A DNA stretch of 64,000 nucleotides from Treponema sp. (GCA_017449285.1 JAFSJX010000050.1:112556-176555), one strand, 5' to 3'. Shown: positions 50,883 through 60,190, numbered from the stretch's first letter. Notes: generated by a model not told the origin, from the sequence alone. Made by a program: numbers and translations.

Positions 50883-52616
50883 ATGGTGACAAACTACACA
50901 GATGAAAAGCATATACAAATTCTCATATCGCTTTTAAAAGCAAACAGTATAAGAAAGGTGATTGCTTCGCCTGGAACAACAAATATTACGTTTATTGGAT
51001 CAATTCAAACAGATCCGTTCTTTGAGATTTATTCTTCCGTGGACGAGCGGAGTGCTGCCTATATTGCCTGCGGGCTTGCGGCAGAAAGCGGGGAGCCTGT
51101 AGTCCTTAGTTGTACAGGAGCGACTGCGAGTAGGAATTATTATTCTGGACTCACCGAAGCGTATTATCGTGCGCTTCCTGTGCTTGCTATTACCTCAAGT
51201 CAAGCGATGAGCCATACAGGACAGTATTTTCCGCAGATGCTTGATCGTACTGTTGTCGCAAAAGATATTGTGCGTCATTCCGTTACGATAGAGCCAGTTG
51301 ATATAGTTGATGATGAATGGAAAGTTACGAATCAGATAAATATGGCGTTACTAGAACTTACGAGAAACGGCGGAGGTCCGGTGCATATAAACTGTGTTAC
51401 GCGGTATTCAGGCGACTTTTCTGTTACGAAACTGCCTAATGTACGCGTGATAAAGCGCATTTTGCTCAAAGATGAGTTTCCTGTTTTGGCAAAAGGCAAA
51501 ATTGGCGTGTATGTAGGAAATCATGTCCGCTGGAGTGTGGAACTTACGGCATCAGTTAACGATTTTTGCGCTGCGCACAATGCTGTAGTCTTTTGTGATC
51601 ATACCTCAAACTACAAAGGAAAATATAAGGTACTTGACGCTCTTTTTGGTTCTCAGGACGATGTTCGTCCTGATATTTTAGACTGGGACTTGCTTGTTCA
51701 TATCGGCTATGTGTCGGGTGCGTACAGCGGAGTTCATGCAAAAGAAGTATGGCGCGTAAATCCCGATGGCGAATTACGTGATGTGTTCGGAAAAACGACA
51801 AAGATTTTTCAAATGGAAGAATTAGATTTTTTTAACCATTACAAAGACGGCGAAAAGGAAGATGATTCATTCTTGCGTGAATGCAAGGCTATGTATGAGC
51901 GGTTATATCAAAAAATTCCTGAGTTACCATTTTCTAACCTCTGGTGTGCGAAAGAGGTTTCAATGAAAATACCTGAAAACAGTGTGCTTCATTTGGGCAT
52001 TTTGAACTCATTACGTTCATGGAACTATTTTGATATACCCGATAGTGTTTCTGCATTCTCGAATACAGGCGGATTTGGAATTGACGGTGATATTTCTTCT
52101 CTTGTTGGAGCCTCTCTTGCAGACCCGAATAAGTTGTATTTTGGCGTTTTCGGTGACCTTGCGTTCTTCTACGACATGAATGTAATTGGAAACCGCCATG
52201 TGGGGCGTAATGTACGTATTATGCTTATAAACAATGGGCGTGGTACCGAATTTCGGAATTACAGTCACCCGGCACAGCGATTTGGAGATGATGCGGATAA
52301 ATTCATGGCGGCGGCAGGTCATTTCGGCAATAAGTCATCGATTCTTGTAAAACATTATGCAGAAGATTTAGGCTATGAATACTTGTCTGCGTCAAATAAA
52401 AATGAATTCTTACTGGCAAGTAGTCGGTTTCTGACTGTAGAATTTACGGACAAGCCTATGCTGTTTGAAGTGTTTACCGACAGCAAGGAAGAGAGTGATG
52501 CATTGTATATTATGCGTAACCTGAAAGCCGATGTGAAAGGTGGAGCAAAGCACTTGGTAAAAGACATTCTCGGACAAGATAACGTTACAAGACTTAAGAA
52601 ATTATTGGGAAAATAG
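50883..52616 (+). CDS. MenD/acetolactate-synthase-like ThDP-dependent enzyme
   Basis: 577 aa. The N-terminal pyrimidine-binding domain begins HIQILISLLKANSIRKVIAS and has SPGTTN (MenD has SPGSRST) and SSVDERSAAYIACGLAAESG with the activating Glu. The C-terminal ThDP-binding motif GD-(x)n-N is GDLAFFYDMNVIG...LINNGRG, close to MenD. It cannot be a menaquinone gene by context, because it sits between an SDR and a pyruvyltransferase-like gene in a polysaccharide operon. It may add a two-carbon unit from pyruvate to a keto sugar (as YerE does in yersiniose synthesis) or decarboxylate a 2-oxoacid. Complete. The reaction is inference. Confidence 0.8.
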   Translation: MVTNYTDEKHIQILISLLKANSIRKVIASPGTTNITFIGSIQTDPFFEIYSSVDERSAAYIACGLAAESGEPVVLSCTGATASRNYYSGLTEAYYRALPVLAITSSQAMSHTGQYFPQMLDRTVVAKDIVRHSVTIEPVDIVDDEWKVTNQINMALLELTRNGGGPVHINCVTRYSGDFSVTKLPNVRVIKRILLKDEFPVLAKGKIGVYVGNHVRWSVELTASVNDFCAAHNAVVFCDHTSNYKGKYKVLDALFGSQDDVRPDILDWDLLVHIGYVSGAYSGVHAKEVWRVNPDGELRDVFGKTTKIFQMEELDFFNHYKDGEKEDDSFLRECKAMYERLYQKIPELPFSNLWCAKEVSMKIPENSVLHLGILNSLRSWNYFDIPDSVSAFSNTGGFGIDGDISSLVGASLADPNKLYFGVFGDLAFFYDMNVIGNRHVGRNVRIMLINNGRGTEFRNYSHPAQRFGDDADKFMAAAGHFGNKSSILVKHYAEDLGYEYLSASNKNEFLLASSRFLTVEFTDKPMLFEVFTDSKEESDALYIMRNLKADVKGGAKHLVKDILGQDNVTRLKKLLGK

Positions 52617-52621
52617 ACAAA

Positions 52622-53737
52622 ATGAAAATTGGAATAATTACTTTCTGTTTCAGTAAAGAAAACTACGGACAAGTATTGCAAAATTTTGCATTACAAACCT
52701 ATTTGCAGTCTCTTGGACACGAAACTTTTACCATTTGCTATGATGGTGATAGGGATTTTGACAGTATTTTTGCAAGAATAAAATATTTGCTTTCTAATTT
52801 TAATCCGTTAAAAATATATCGTTTTTTTATACCTCGTTTACTTAATAAACGTGCAATTGGTGATATACGGCAATTCTCGGACTTTAAAACAAAATATATC
52901 CCGAATAAAACGGATGTCTATAGAACCTATACCGCTTTATGTAAAAATCCGCCAAGGGCTGATGCATACATTGCGGGAAGTGATCAGATATGGAATTATC
53001 ATTTATTTAAAAAATATGCGGTAAAAAATAATTATCGGACTTTTATGCTTGATTTTGGTTCAGATTCAATAAAAAGAATTAGTTATGCCGCTAGTTGGGG
53101 AATAACATCTCTTTCAAAAAAATATACAAAGACGTTAAGTTCTCTTATTTCAAAATTTTATGCAGTATCTGTTCGAGAAAAATCTGGAAATAAAATTTGC
53201 GAGCGTCTTGGTAGAAATGATGCTGAAACGGTTCCTGATCCGACCATGCTTCTTGATGTCTGCATTTATGAAAAAATAATAGAGGAAAATGTAAGTATTG
53301 AAAAGCGTGATAAATTCTTGTTTCTTTATATTTTGGGCGAAAACAAAGGTTTTGATATTAAAAAGGTATACGATTTTGCACATTCAAAAAACATAAAGGT
53401 TGTATATGTTACAGATTTATCGAATGTTGATAAATGGGAAAAAACATATCCAACTATACCAGAATGGTTATGGTATATCAAAAATGCAGACTATGTCGTT
53501 ACGAATTCATTTCATTGTTCTGTTTTTTCAATCCTTTTTCAGAAACATTTTGGTGTTATTGCTCTTGGAAAGAAACGGAAGTCACTTAATACAAGGGTAG
53601 ACGAATTGTTTGCTTTGCAGGGAATTGAGAGCCGTTATATCACAGAAGAAAATTTTGAAGTGCTTGAAAAAGAATACTTGCCGACTTATTTCGGAAATGA
53701 TTGGTTAAAAAATGTTCTTTTCAAAATTCAGGAGTAA
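52622..53737 (+). CDS. Polysaccharide pyruvyltransferase family protein
   Basis: 371 aa. PF04230 pattern: MKIGIITFCFSKENYGQVLQ with the N-x-G-x-x-L motif, ADAYIAGSDQIWN (G-S-D-Q-x-W), ISYAASWGI, FYAVSVREKSG, VPDPTMLLD and YVVTNSFHCSVFSILFQKHF. Relatives add pyruvate ketals to sugars with PEP, though some act as glycosyltransferase-like proteins. Base composition is AT-rich compared with the housekeeping genes. It starts 5 bp after the ThDP gene; the next gene's GGAG overlaps its stop. Confidence 0.85.
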   Translation: MKIGIITFCFSKENYGQVLQNFALQTYLQSLGHETFTICYDGDRDFDSIFARIKYLLSNFNPLKIYRFFIPRLLNKRAIGDIRQFSDFKTKYIPNKTDVYRTYTALCKNPPRADAYIAGSDQIWNYHLFKKYAVKNNYRTFMLDFGSDSIKRISYAASWGITSLSKKYTKTLSSLISKFYAVSVREKSGNKICERLGRNDAETVPDPTMLLDVCIYEKIIEENVSIEKRDKFLFLYILGENKGFDIKKVYDFAHSKNIKVVYVTDLSNVDKWEKTYPTIPEWLWYIKNADYVVTNSFHCSVFSILFQKHFGVIALGKKRKSLNTRVDELFALQGIESRYITEENFEVLEKEYLPTYFGNDWLKNVLFKIQE

Positions 53738-53739
53738 GT

Positions 53740-54555
53740 ATGCATAAGTTGACTTTAGATGAATTACAGTCAAAAGAATTACGTATTCTTAATTGTTTTA
53801 ACGAATTTTGTGGGAAAAACAATCTTTTGTATTTCCTTGCCTATGGGACTTTACTTGGTGCAATTCGTCATAAGGGTTTTATTCCCTGGGACGATGATAT
53901 AGATGTCTGTATGCCTCGTCCAGACTATGAACGGTTCTTAAAGATACGTGATGATTTTGAGAACTCTTATACCTGTTATGCTGTAAAAACTTGTGGTGAT
54001 AAAGGATTCCCTTTTTCGTTTACAAAAATTGAGGATAAAAACACCATTGTTCGTGAACATTGTATGACAAAGAAAATTCAGACAGGAGTGTGGATAGATG
54101 TTTTTCCTTTTGATGGATTTGAAAATGACATTTCTAAGAATGAATTCCTTTATAAAAATGAAAGAATATATGTAAAGATAATTCAGAAATCACTTGCTGT
54201 ACCAGGAAAGATAGGAGGAAGTTCATTAAGGCGGGCATTGAATTTTATTTTAGTACCATTGTGCCGTTTATATGTCCAATTATTTAAAATTTCACAAAAA
54301 AGTAACGCAATTGCCAAAAAAAACGATTATGAAAATTGCGAACTTGTGGGAATTTTACTTTGGGGCGAAGATGGAATTCGCAATATTATGCAAAAACGAA
54401 ATATTTTCCCTCTTGCAACGGCTGAATTCTGCGGAAACTTCTATCCAGTTCCTCGAAAACCAGAGATATATCTGACTCAGTTCTATGGTGACTATATGCA
54501 GTTGCCCTCGGAAGATAAGCGGATAACGCATCTTGAAGATGCTTGGGAGTTATAA
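53740..54555 (+). CDS. LicD-family phosphotransferase
   Basis: 271 aa from ATG 53740, 6 nt after GGAG. Hallmarks: FLAYGTLLGAIRHKGFIPWD, DDDIDVCMPRPDYERFL with the metal-binding Asp cluster, and IQTGVWIDVFPFDGF. LicD proteins transfer phosphocholine or related phospho-groups from CDP-linked donors to surface glycans. With a pyruvyltransferase-like protein next to it, the polymer is probably decorated with charged groups. No choline kinase or CDP-choline gene is seen in the window. Confidence 0.9.
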   Translation: MHKLTLDELQSKELRILNCFNEFCGKNNLLYFLAYGTLLGAIRHKGFIPWDDDIDVCMPRPDYERFLKIRDDFENSYTCYAVKTCGDKGFPFSFTKIEDKNTIVREHCMTKKIQTGVWIDVFPFDGFENDISKNEFLYKNERIYVKIIQKSLAVPGKIGGSSLRRALNFILVPLCRLYVQLFKISQKSNAIAKKNDYENCELVGILLWGEDGIRNIMQKRNIFPLATAEFCGNFYPVPRKPEIYLTQFYGDYMQLPSEDKRITHLEDAWEL

Positions 54556-55656
54556 TTGAATCCAGTAATCCACGTTTTAGGAATTATCATAAAATATCTT
54601 TTCCTTAATACCCGTGTTTTCTTTCAATATCTTCGCTTGCGCAACAACTCAATTACTGTATCTGCAATTGATACCGTAGTTTTTACGCATAATCTTGGCG
54701 GTGGAACAGAAAGTTATGTGCGTAACAATTTTTATAAAAACAATATATTGATTGTGCGCTTGATTTCCTACAGACGGGATTCATATTTTCTGCTTGAACA
54801 TGAATCTGAAAAACTTGTAATCCGGCAGAAAGCTTTGTTTGCATATTTGAACAAGCTCTCGTTAAAGTTAATTGTCGTAAATTCCTTATGTGCATACAGC
54901 AGGCCCAAAGAAATTTTGGATTATGCTGTAAACAACTCGGCTCAATGTTCTTTGTCTTATTTAATTCATGATTTTAATGCTGTTTGCCCGCCGTCTACTT
55001 TTGTTATGAACAAAAAATTTTGCAAGTATGAATGTTCTTCCTGTTCTCTTGGAAATCGTGTCATTGCAGAGTGGCGGACTATGTGGGGTTCTTTTCTGAA
55101 TCATGTAAATAAAATTATTTGTTTCTCCAATTCGTCAAAAGAAATCTTATGCCAATTTTATGCAGGTATTGCAGAAAAAATACAAGTTATTCCTCATTCT
55201 ATGGATTACTGTACATTTAAACCGCTTCCTTTTGATTCATCGTATCGTAATATTGCTGTTATTGGAAATTGTTCAAATATTCCGAAAGGAAAACTTGTTA
55301 TCAAGAAATTAATTGCCGAAGTCAAAAAGACGAAAGACAGAAAACTGTACATAATTGGAAAAATACCGTTTTTCTTCCATCGTAATTCGGAATATGTGCG
55401 GTATACAGGTGCATACGATTTAAAAATTTTGCCGGAAATAATTATGTCCAATCAAATCGGAGCGGTCGTATTTACCTCGATTTTGCCGGAAACTTTTTCT
55501 TATGCTGTCAGCGAATTTATGTTGCTTGGTTTGTATATAGTCGCTCTTGACCTTGGCGCACAGGGAGAAAAACTCCGTCATTACGATAAGGCGGTTTTTG
55601 TTCCGGGCTTAGACCCAGAAACGATACTTGCAGGAGTAGAAAAATGTTTTATCTAG
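54556..55656 (+). CDS. GT4/GT1-like glycosyltransferase
   Basis: 366 aa from TTG 54556, directly after the licD-like stop; GGGAG 6 nt upstream supports this rare start. GT-B fold: DTVVFTHNLGGGTESYVRNN near the start, then KIICFSNSSKEILCQFYAGI, VIPHSMDY, NIAVIGNCSNIPKGKLVIKK, and a donor-site region GAVVFTSILPETFSYAVSEF. A Cys-rich FCKYECSSCSLG loop near 157-168 may bind metal. It overlaps the polymerase gene by 13 bp. Confidence 0.8.
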   Translation: MNPVIHVLGIIIKYLFLNTRVFFQYLRLRNNSITVSAIDTVVFTHNLGGGTESYVRNNFYKNNILIVRLISYRRDSYFLLEHESEKLVIRQKALFAYLNKLSLKLIVVNSLCAYSRPKEILDYAVNNSAQCSLSYLIHDFNAVCPPSTFVMNKKFCKYECSSCSLGNRVIAEWRTMWGSFLNHVNKIICFSNSSKEILCQFYAGIAEKIQVIPHSMDYCTFKPLPFDSSYRNIAVIGNCSNIPKGKLVIKKLIAEVKKTKDRKLYIIGKIPFFFHRNSEYVRYTGAYDLKILPEIIMSNQIGAVVFTSILPETFSYAVSEFMLLGLYIVALDLGAQGEKLRHYDKAVFVPGLDPETILAGVEKCFI

Positions 55657-56795
55657 TCCTGTACGCTTTGTTTTTCGTTGTTGCTGTCTGCAATTACTAC
55701 TCGTTCCGCAAGAACGAAATCGCATTAAGCAATGTATTATACTATGGTTGTGTTTTTTTACTGTTCATTGTAGGTGCATTCCGTTTTGAGACGGGCGGTG
55801 ACTGGCCAGGCTACAAACTGATGTATGATGAATTGAGCGGAGAGCCATTATTCCGCACGATAATATATATCGCCCACGTTTTCGGACACTATCAATATAT
55901 TTTCGTTTTGACGGAGTTGATTCGCTTTGCGATTCTTATCTATATAATTGACAGTCAGTTTAAGAGTGCGCCTCAATACAAAATGCTTTTCGTCCTTTTG
56001 TATTATTCAATGTATTTCTTTTACTACGATATGGTTATTGTCAGACAGACAACAGCGGCGATTGTATTTGCTTACGGTGTTTTCAAGAATAGAAATGGTA
56101 ATTTTAAGACATATTTGTTTTGGGCTTTTTTGGCGGCGATGTTCCATTTTTCGGCTCTTATGCTACTTTTTATGTATTATCCGCTGTATAGGATAAGCAA
56201 TAAAAAATTTACTATCTTTAATTATTTTATTATCGCCTGTTATTTTTTAGGTTTTGACTTATTCGGAACTGTTATCGTCTCTGTTTTGGAATGGCTTCCT
56301 CATGTCGGACTTATATACAAACTATGGGCTTACACTCAGATTGCAGACCTTGCTACTGCACGAAATATAACAGGTCAATCCCTCGTTTATCTACTTTCTT
56401 TTTTTACGATTTCATATTTGCATATATTCAAAAAAAGACCAATGAATTCAGTTGTCTATAATGGAGTGTGTTTGTATATGTTCTTTTATATTGGCTTGCC
56501 GGCATTTTCTACAATTTCAACACGTCTCTCCACTTTTTATTCAATTTTTGTGATTTTTGCAATTCTTGAAATTATAAAAGCATATCGGAAATTATTTTTT
56601 ATTCCGCTTGGCTTTGTTTTTCTATGTTTCTGTTTCAATAAAGGAATTTTTTTTGAATCATCTGAAAAAGTTGCTTATAACCCATATCAGTTTTATTTTA
56701 CATACGACATTTTTGGAACAAAAAGCACTGGAGAAGTCCGATTAAATCAAACACGTGGTATTAATATCCGAGCTATGAAAAAAGAAGGGCGGTGA
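55644..56795 (+). CDS. EpsG-family polysaccharide polymerase (Wzy-like)
   Basis: 383 aa, about ten membrane segments. EpsG/Wzy features: FRFETGGDWPGYKLMYDELS near 48-67, a charged YYDMVIVRQTTAAIVFAYGV segment, and FWAFLAAMFHFSALMLLFMY (F-H-x-S/T-A). It should polymerise repeat units on the periplasmic side. The sequence is AT-rich. It overlaps the glycosyltransferase before it and is 6 bp from the next. Confidence 0.82.
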   Translation: MFYLVLYALFFVVAVCNYYSFRKNEIALSNVLYYGCVFLLFIVGAFRFETGGDWPGYKLMYDELSGEPLFRTIIYIAHVFGHYQYIFVLTELIRFAILIYIIDSQFKSAPQYKMLFVLLYYSMYFFYYDMVIVRQTTAAIVFAYGVFKNRNGNFKTYLFWAFLAAMFHFSALMLLFMYYPLYRISNKKFTIFNYFIIACYFLGFDLFGTVIVSVLEWLPHVGLIYKLWAYTQIADLATARNITGQSLVYLLSFFTISYLHIFKKRPMNSVVYNGVCLYMFFYIGLPAFSTISTRLSTFYSIFVIFAILEIIKAYRKLFFIPLGFVFLCFCFNKGIFFESSEKVAYNPYQFYFTYDIFGTKSTGEVRLNQTRGINIRAMKKEGR

Positions 56796-56801
56796 TGAGA
56801 T

Positions 56802-57716
56802 ATGGATAAAGATCAAATGATTTTCTGCATACTCGTAACCTACAATCCCGATTTTTCTCAGATAAAAGCGACTCTGGACTCTTTGCTTTCTCAGGTGGAT
56901 GAAATTATCATCGTAAAAAACAGCAATGAGCGGTTCGATTTTTTAGATGGCAATGACTGCACAGCAGTTTCGAGCGCAGTTCATGAAAAAATCCACATCA
57001 TTCCGCTGGAAAAGAACATGGGAATCGCATACGCACAGAACCGTGGTATTGAGTATGCCTTAGCCCATGGTGCAGAGTATGTTCTTTTCAGCGACCAAGA
57101 TACTATTTTTCCGCAGGACTTTGTTGAGACGTCATTAGCGTGCTTTGAGCGACATACGAATGAGAAAGTTGCTGCCGTTGTTCCACATTTTTATAACGAG
57201 AATAAAAAACAGTTCGCGCAGATAAGCGTTACAAAAACAAAGGCAGTTGTCCCCGAAATCGGAAAAGATTATTTTCTTGCTCATGCCATTTCTTCGGGTA
57301 GTGTGTGTCCCGCCTCTGTGCTCAAAAATGCGGGCATGATGAACGAGAGGCTTTTTATCGACTGGGTGGATTTTGAATGGTGTTGGCGGGCTGCCGCTCT
57401 TGGCTACAAGATTATCTGCGATACAGGAAACGTCATTCATCACAATATGGGCGACTCGTTTAAATCGGTTTTGGGGCGAAAGATTGTAGTCTACTCAGAT
57501 TTCCGGCAGTATTTCTTTCTTAGGAACGGTTTCTATCTGCTTTTTCATTCTGGATTGTTGCGTGGAAAAGAAAAACTTTCTTTCGGAGTTTTTATGTTGA
57601 TGAAATCAGTTTTGTATTTTGTGACAAGCGGTTTTACTTGGAAGCATATAAAAGTGTTTTTTAAGGCCGTCTCAAAGGGGATAACCAATCGTTTTTCATT
57701 GGAAGAGGAATTGTGA
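56802..57716 (+). CDS. Family 2 glycosyltransferase (rhamnosyltransferase-like)
   Basis: 304 aa. FCILVTYNPDFSQIKATLDS, VDEIIIVKNSN, KNMGIAYAQNRGIEYAL, VLFSDQDTIFP (DxD in SDQDT), HAISSGSVCPASVL and FIDWVDFEWCWRAAALGYKI match the RfbF/WbbL-like rhamnosyltransferase group. The pattern of last gene in the operon and a convergent PIN-domain gene 11 bp beyond marks the end of the polysaccharide cluster on this strand. Confidence 0.88.
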   Translation: MDKDQMIFCILVTYNPDFSQIKATLDSLLSQVDEIIIVKNSNERFDFLDGNDCTAVSSAVHEKIHIIPLEKNMGIAYAQNRGIEYALAHGAEYVLFSDQDTIFPQDFVETSLACFERHTNEKVAAVVPHFYNENKKQFAQISVTKTKAVVPEIGKDYFLAHAISSGSVCPASVLKNAGMMNERLFIDWVDFEWCWRAAALGYKIICDTGNVIHHNMGDSFKSVLGRKIVVYSDFRQYFFLRNGFYLLFHSGLLRGKEKLSFGVFMLMKSVLYFVTSGFTWKHIKVFFKAVSKGITNRFSLEEEL

Positions 57717-57727
57717 TGAAGCAAGAA

Positions 57728-58141
57728 TCAGCTGTTCTTTTCAATAATATCCAGCATCTCGCGTGGCGTGACTACAAAGGGCTTTATGGGAAAGTCTTTT
57801 ATGTTGCCTGTGACAAGATATGCTTCGTCGGATTGCCGTGCATCAAGCGTTACTTCATAAAATATGACATCTTTCGGGTCATTTACTGGCTCATCAGAAG
57901 GAATGCCGTCAAGAAAGATTCCTCGTTGTATGAGTCCATCAATTACATGAGTGATGTCGGATTTATCAAATTTAAGTTTTGGTCTTGCTGTAACTTCACG
58001 GTATTCGGTCACTATTTTTTCATTCAGCAGAGGATGGATTTTTCCGACAAGAGCATGCTCAATTATTTTGCCAGGAATAGAATCCCAACGGTACAGTGCG
58101 GAAACGACAACATTTGTATCTATGACAGCAAAATATTCCAT
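57728..58141 (-). CDS. PIN-domain toxin (COG1569-like)
   Basis: 137 aa. Acidic residues typical of PIN ribonucleases: DTNVVVSALY (Asp8), LLNEKIVTEYREV (Glu), and DEPVNDPKDVIFYEVTLDAR with ...AYLVTGNIKDFP (Asp pair, then TGN-x-KDF). It should cleave RNA when free. The gene is 3 bp after the antitoxin stop, on the same strand, in the usual antitoxin-first order. Complete. Confidence 0.88.
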   Translation of the reverse strand: MEYFAVIDTNVVVSALYRWDSIPGKIIEHALVGKIHPLLNEKIVTEYREVTARPKLKFDKSDITHVIDGLIQRGIFLDGIPSDEPVNDPKDVIFYEVTLDARQSDEAYLVTGNIKDFPIKPFVVTPREMLDIIEKNS

Positions 58142-58144
58142 ATA

Positions 58145-58507
58145 TTAAAGACTTTCTCTGTAAGAGTAGATTTCTTTGTTTATTTCTTCAAGACTTATGT
58201 TTGCACTGCCGTTTTTAATGGCTTTCTGACTAGTCATTTTGAGGGCTTCAAGTGCATTAAACGCCTTATAATTATCGTTTACAGTCATCTGCAGAAGAGT
58301 CCCTTGCCGTCGATTTTTAGGAGCATAGCGGTAAATCGTTCCGTCAGACTGCATCCTGTATTCCCATTCTGGCATGCTATCGGCAATAACTTTCGAGATG
58401 AACATACGGATTTCTGTAACTATGTCAAGACCTTTGTTTGCAAAAAAAGACATAGCCTGTGCTTCAAGCGGTTCTCCAAGAACTTCTTTGAGTGCTACAG
58501 ATTCCAT
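58145..58507 (-). CDS. Putative antitoxin of the PIN toxin
   Basis: 120 aa from ATG 58507, chosen because GGAGG lies 6 nt upstream (the frame is open to 58552). The N-terminus is helical (SVALKEVLGEPLEAQAMSFF) and the middle has DGTIYRYAPKNRRQGTL with basic residues; the end is a helix (MTSQKAIKNG...EINKEIYSYRESL). No canonical ribbon-helix-helix motif is evident, so the role rests on gene order and spacing with the PIN gene. It probably represses its own promoter, which has TATACT-like boxes upstream. Confidence 0.65.
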   Translation of the reverse strand: MESVALKEVLGEPLEAQAMSFFANKGLDIVTEIRMFISKVIADSMPEWEYRMQSDGTIYRYAPKNRRQGTLLQMTVNDNYKAFNALEALKMTSQKAIKNGSANISLEEINKEIYSYRESL

Positions 58508-58678
58508 ACCGTACCTCCTATAAAAACTAATCGTGTTTATAGTATACCTCACCCTTTAGTGGCGGTCAATTCTTTTAGGAAGTTTATGTAATCATTCTGG
58601 TTTTCTTGTTTGAAAATCAGTTTTGCGGTGGTATCCGCTACTGTTCTTTGACATTTCTATTTTGAGGAAAAATCTTTC

Positions 58679-58792
58679 GTCAAATTCGTGGCAAAATATG
58701 TGTGTATCATTGTCAAATTCGTGGCAATTTTCATTATTTTCTTTGTCAAATTTGTGGCAAATTCTTTCCTTTTCTTTGTCAAATTCATGGCA
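58679..58792 (+). repeat. Four direct repeats with exact 33-bp period before the AAA ATPase gene
   Basis: GTCAAATTCGTGGCA at 58679, 58712, 58745 (one change) and 58778 (one change); spacers differ in sequence but the step is exactly 33 bp. The array ends 46 bp before ATG 58838. Each unit contains TTGTCA, close to a -35 box. The rest of 58508-58837 holds only the antitoxin promoter side. Confidence 0.85.
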
Positions 58793-58837
58793 TTTTTTGT
58801 CCTCTTGTGCTAAGATGCCTGTAGACGAGGTGATATT

Positions 58838-60190
58838 ATGCTCAGACGGAAATTCTATTATCAGTTGCAGGAATGGAAGAAAAACAAAAAGGCTGAATGT
58901 CTTTTTGTAAACGGTGCAAGGCAGATTGGGAAGACTTATATAATCGAGCAGTTCGGGAAAGATAATTATGAAAGCTACATTTACCTGAACTTCATAAAAA
59001 ATCCTGAACTGAAAAATATTTTTGAAGGCTCTTTGGAGCCTGAAGAAATTTTTAAGCGGATTTCGCTGTATGTTGCCGACTGTAAATTCATTGACGGAAA
59101 CACGCTGGTCTTTATCGATGAGATTCAGGTAAGTCCGAAAGCACGGACTGCACTCAAATTCCTTGCTCTTGATTCGCGTTATGATGTGATTGCTTCTGGC
59201 TCGCTTCTTGGAATTCATTATAACAAAACTAAAGAAGAAAAGGAAATTGAGAAAGAGCTTTCTATTCCTGTCGGTTATGAGCGTGAAGTGCTGATGCATG
59301 GCCTTGATTTTGAGGAATTTCTCTGGGCGAGGGGAGTTGATGAAAAATCAGTTCGGATTCTAAAAGAGTATTTTGACAAAAAGGAAAAAGTTCCGGCGGG
59401 AACAGAAGCAAAAAACTGGACTGACGGGCTGAATGCAAGGTATTTGTCATTGCTGCGCGAGTATATGGTTGTTGGGGGAATGCCTGAGGTTGTTAAAACT
59501 TTTCTGGAGACTTCGAATTATCAGGAAGTGTATGCCGCACAGCAGAAGATTTTTAAGGCATATGAGGATGACATTGAGCAGTATGCGAAGAATGTCGAGA
59601 AGCCGAAAATTAAGGCGTGCTATAATTCAATTCCTCGTCAGCTTGCAAAGGAATACACAAAGTTCCAGTACAAGACGGTTGAAAAAAACGGAACTGCAAA
59701 AAAATATGACAATTCCCTTGCATGGCTGGAAGATGCGGGGCTTGTCGTGACGGTAAAAAATGTATCGCTTCCGATGCTTCCGCTAAAAGCCTATGAGCAG
59801 CCGGAAAATTTCAAGCTGTACACGACGGACATTGGGCTTACGACAAGTATGTTCGGTTTTGAAACACAGGCCGCGCTTATCAAAAAAACGCTGAAAGGTC
59901 CTGCAAAAGGCGGAATATACGAGAATCTGATTCTTGATATGCTGTATAAACGCGGTTTCAATTTGAATTACTACAAAAAGCCTGATAATACACAGGAGAT
60001 TGAGTTTCTTTTTGAAAAAGACGGGGCCGCAATTCCTGTTGAGGTAAAGTCAAAAAACGGTGAGACCGAATCTTTGAACAACTTTATCACTGATTTTGAA
60101 CCGCCTTATGCCTATAAGCTCATTGATGGCAATGTAGGTGTGAACGGAACGAAAATCACTTTGCCGCAGTATATGGCGATGTTTATCTGA
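58838..60190 (+). CDS. AAA_14/DUF4143 ATPase
   Basis: 450 aa. Walker A GARQIGKT (26-33), Walker B TLVFIDEIQVSPKARTALKF, a sensor region VIASGSLLGIHYN, and LMHGLDFEEFLWARGVD, all typical of AAA_14. The C-terminal DUF4143 part holds KLYTTDIGLTTSMFG, GGIYENLILDMLYKRGF and EIEFLFEKDGAAIPVEVKSK, which resembles a PD-(D/E)xK nuclease core. GAGGTG precedes the start. These genes are common, often multi-copy, in gut bacteria and their function is unknown; mobile or defence roles are proposed. It splits the last glycosyltransferase from the polysaccharide operon. Confidence 0.88.
   Translation: MLRRKFYYQLQEWKKNKKAECLFVNGARQIGKTYIIEQFGKDNYESYIYLNFIKNPELKNIFEGSLEPEEIFKRISLYVADCKFIDGNTLVFIDEIQVSPKARTALKFLALDSRYDVIASGSLLGIHYNKTKEEKEIEKELSIPVGYEREVLMHGLDFEEFLWARGVDEKSVRILKEYFDKKEKVPAGTEAKNWTDGLNARYLSLLREYMVVGGMPEVVKTFLETSNYQEVYAAQQKIFKAYEDDIEQYAKNVEKPKIKACYNSIPRQLAKEYTKFQYKTVEKNGTAKKYDNSLAWLEDAGLVVTVKNVSLPMLPLKAYEQPENFKLYTTDIGLTTSMFGFETQAALIKKTLKGPAKGGIYENLILDMLYKRGFNLNYYKKPDNTQEIEFLFEKDGAAIPVEVKSKNGETESLNNFITDFEPPYAYKLIDGNVGVNGTKITLPQYMAMFI

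Noticed and set aside
57713..58591. Open frame of 292 codons on the plus strand
   Set aside because: It is antisense to the PIN toxin and antitoxin, whose motifs and spacing are convincing. The plus-strand protein is Phe/Cys-rich without motif.
58679..58792. Possible CRISPR array
   Set aside because: Four units with 15-bp repeats and 18-bp spacers are too short for CRISPR, and no cas genes are in the window.
58592..59299. Minus-strand frame with repeated CHEFD peptide
   Set aside because: Most of it is antisense to the N-terminus of the AAA ATPase, and there is no ribosome site. I treat the 33-bp repeats as DNA sites, though the coding reading is mentioned in the finding.
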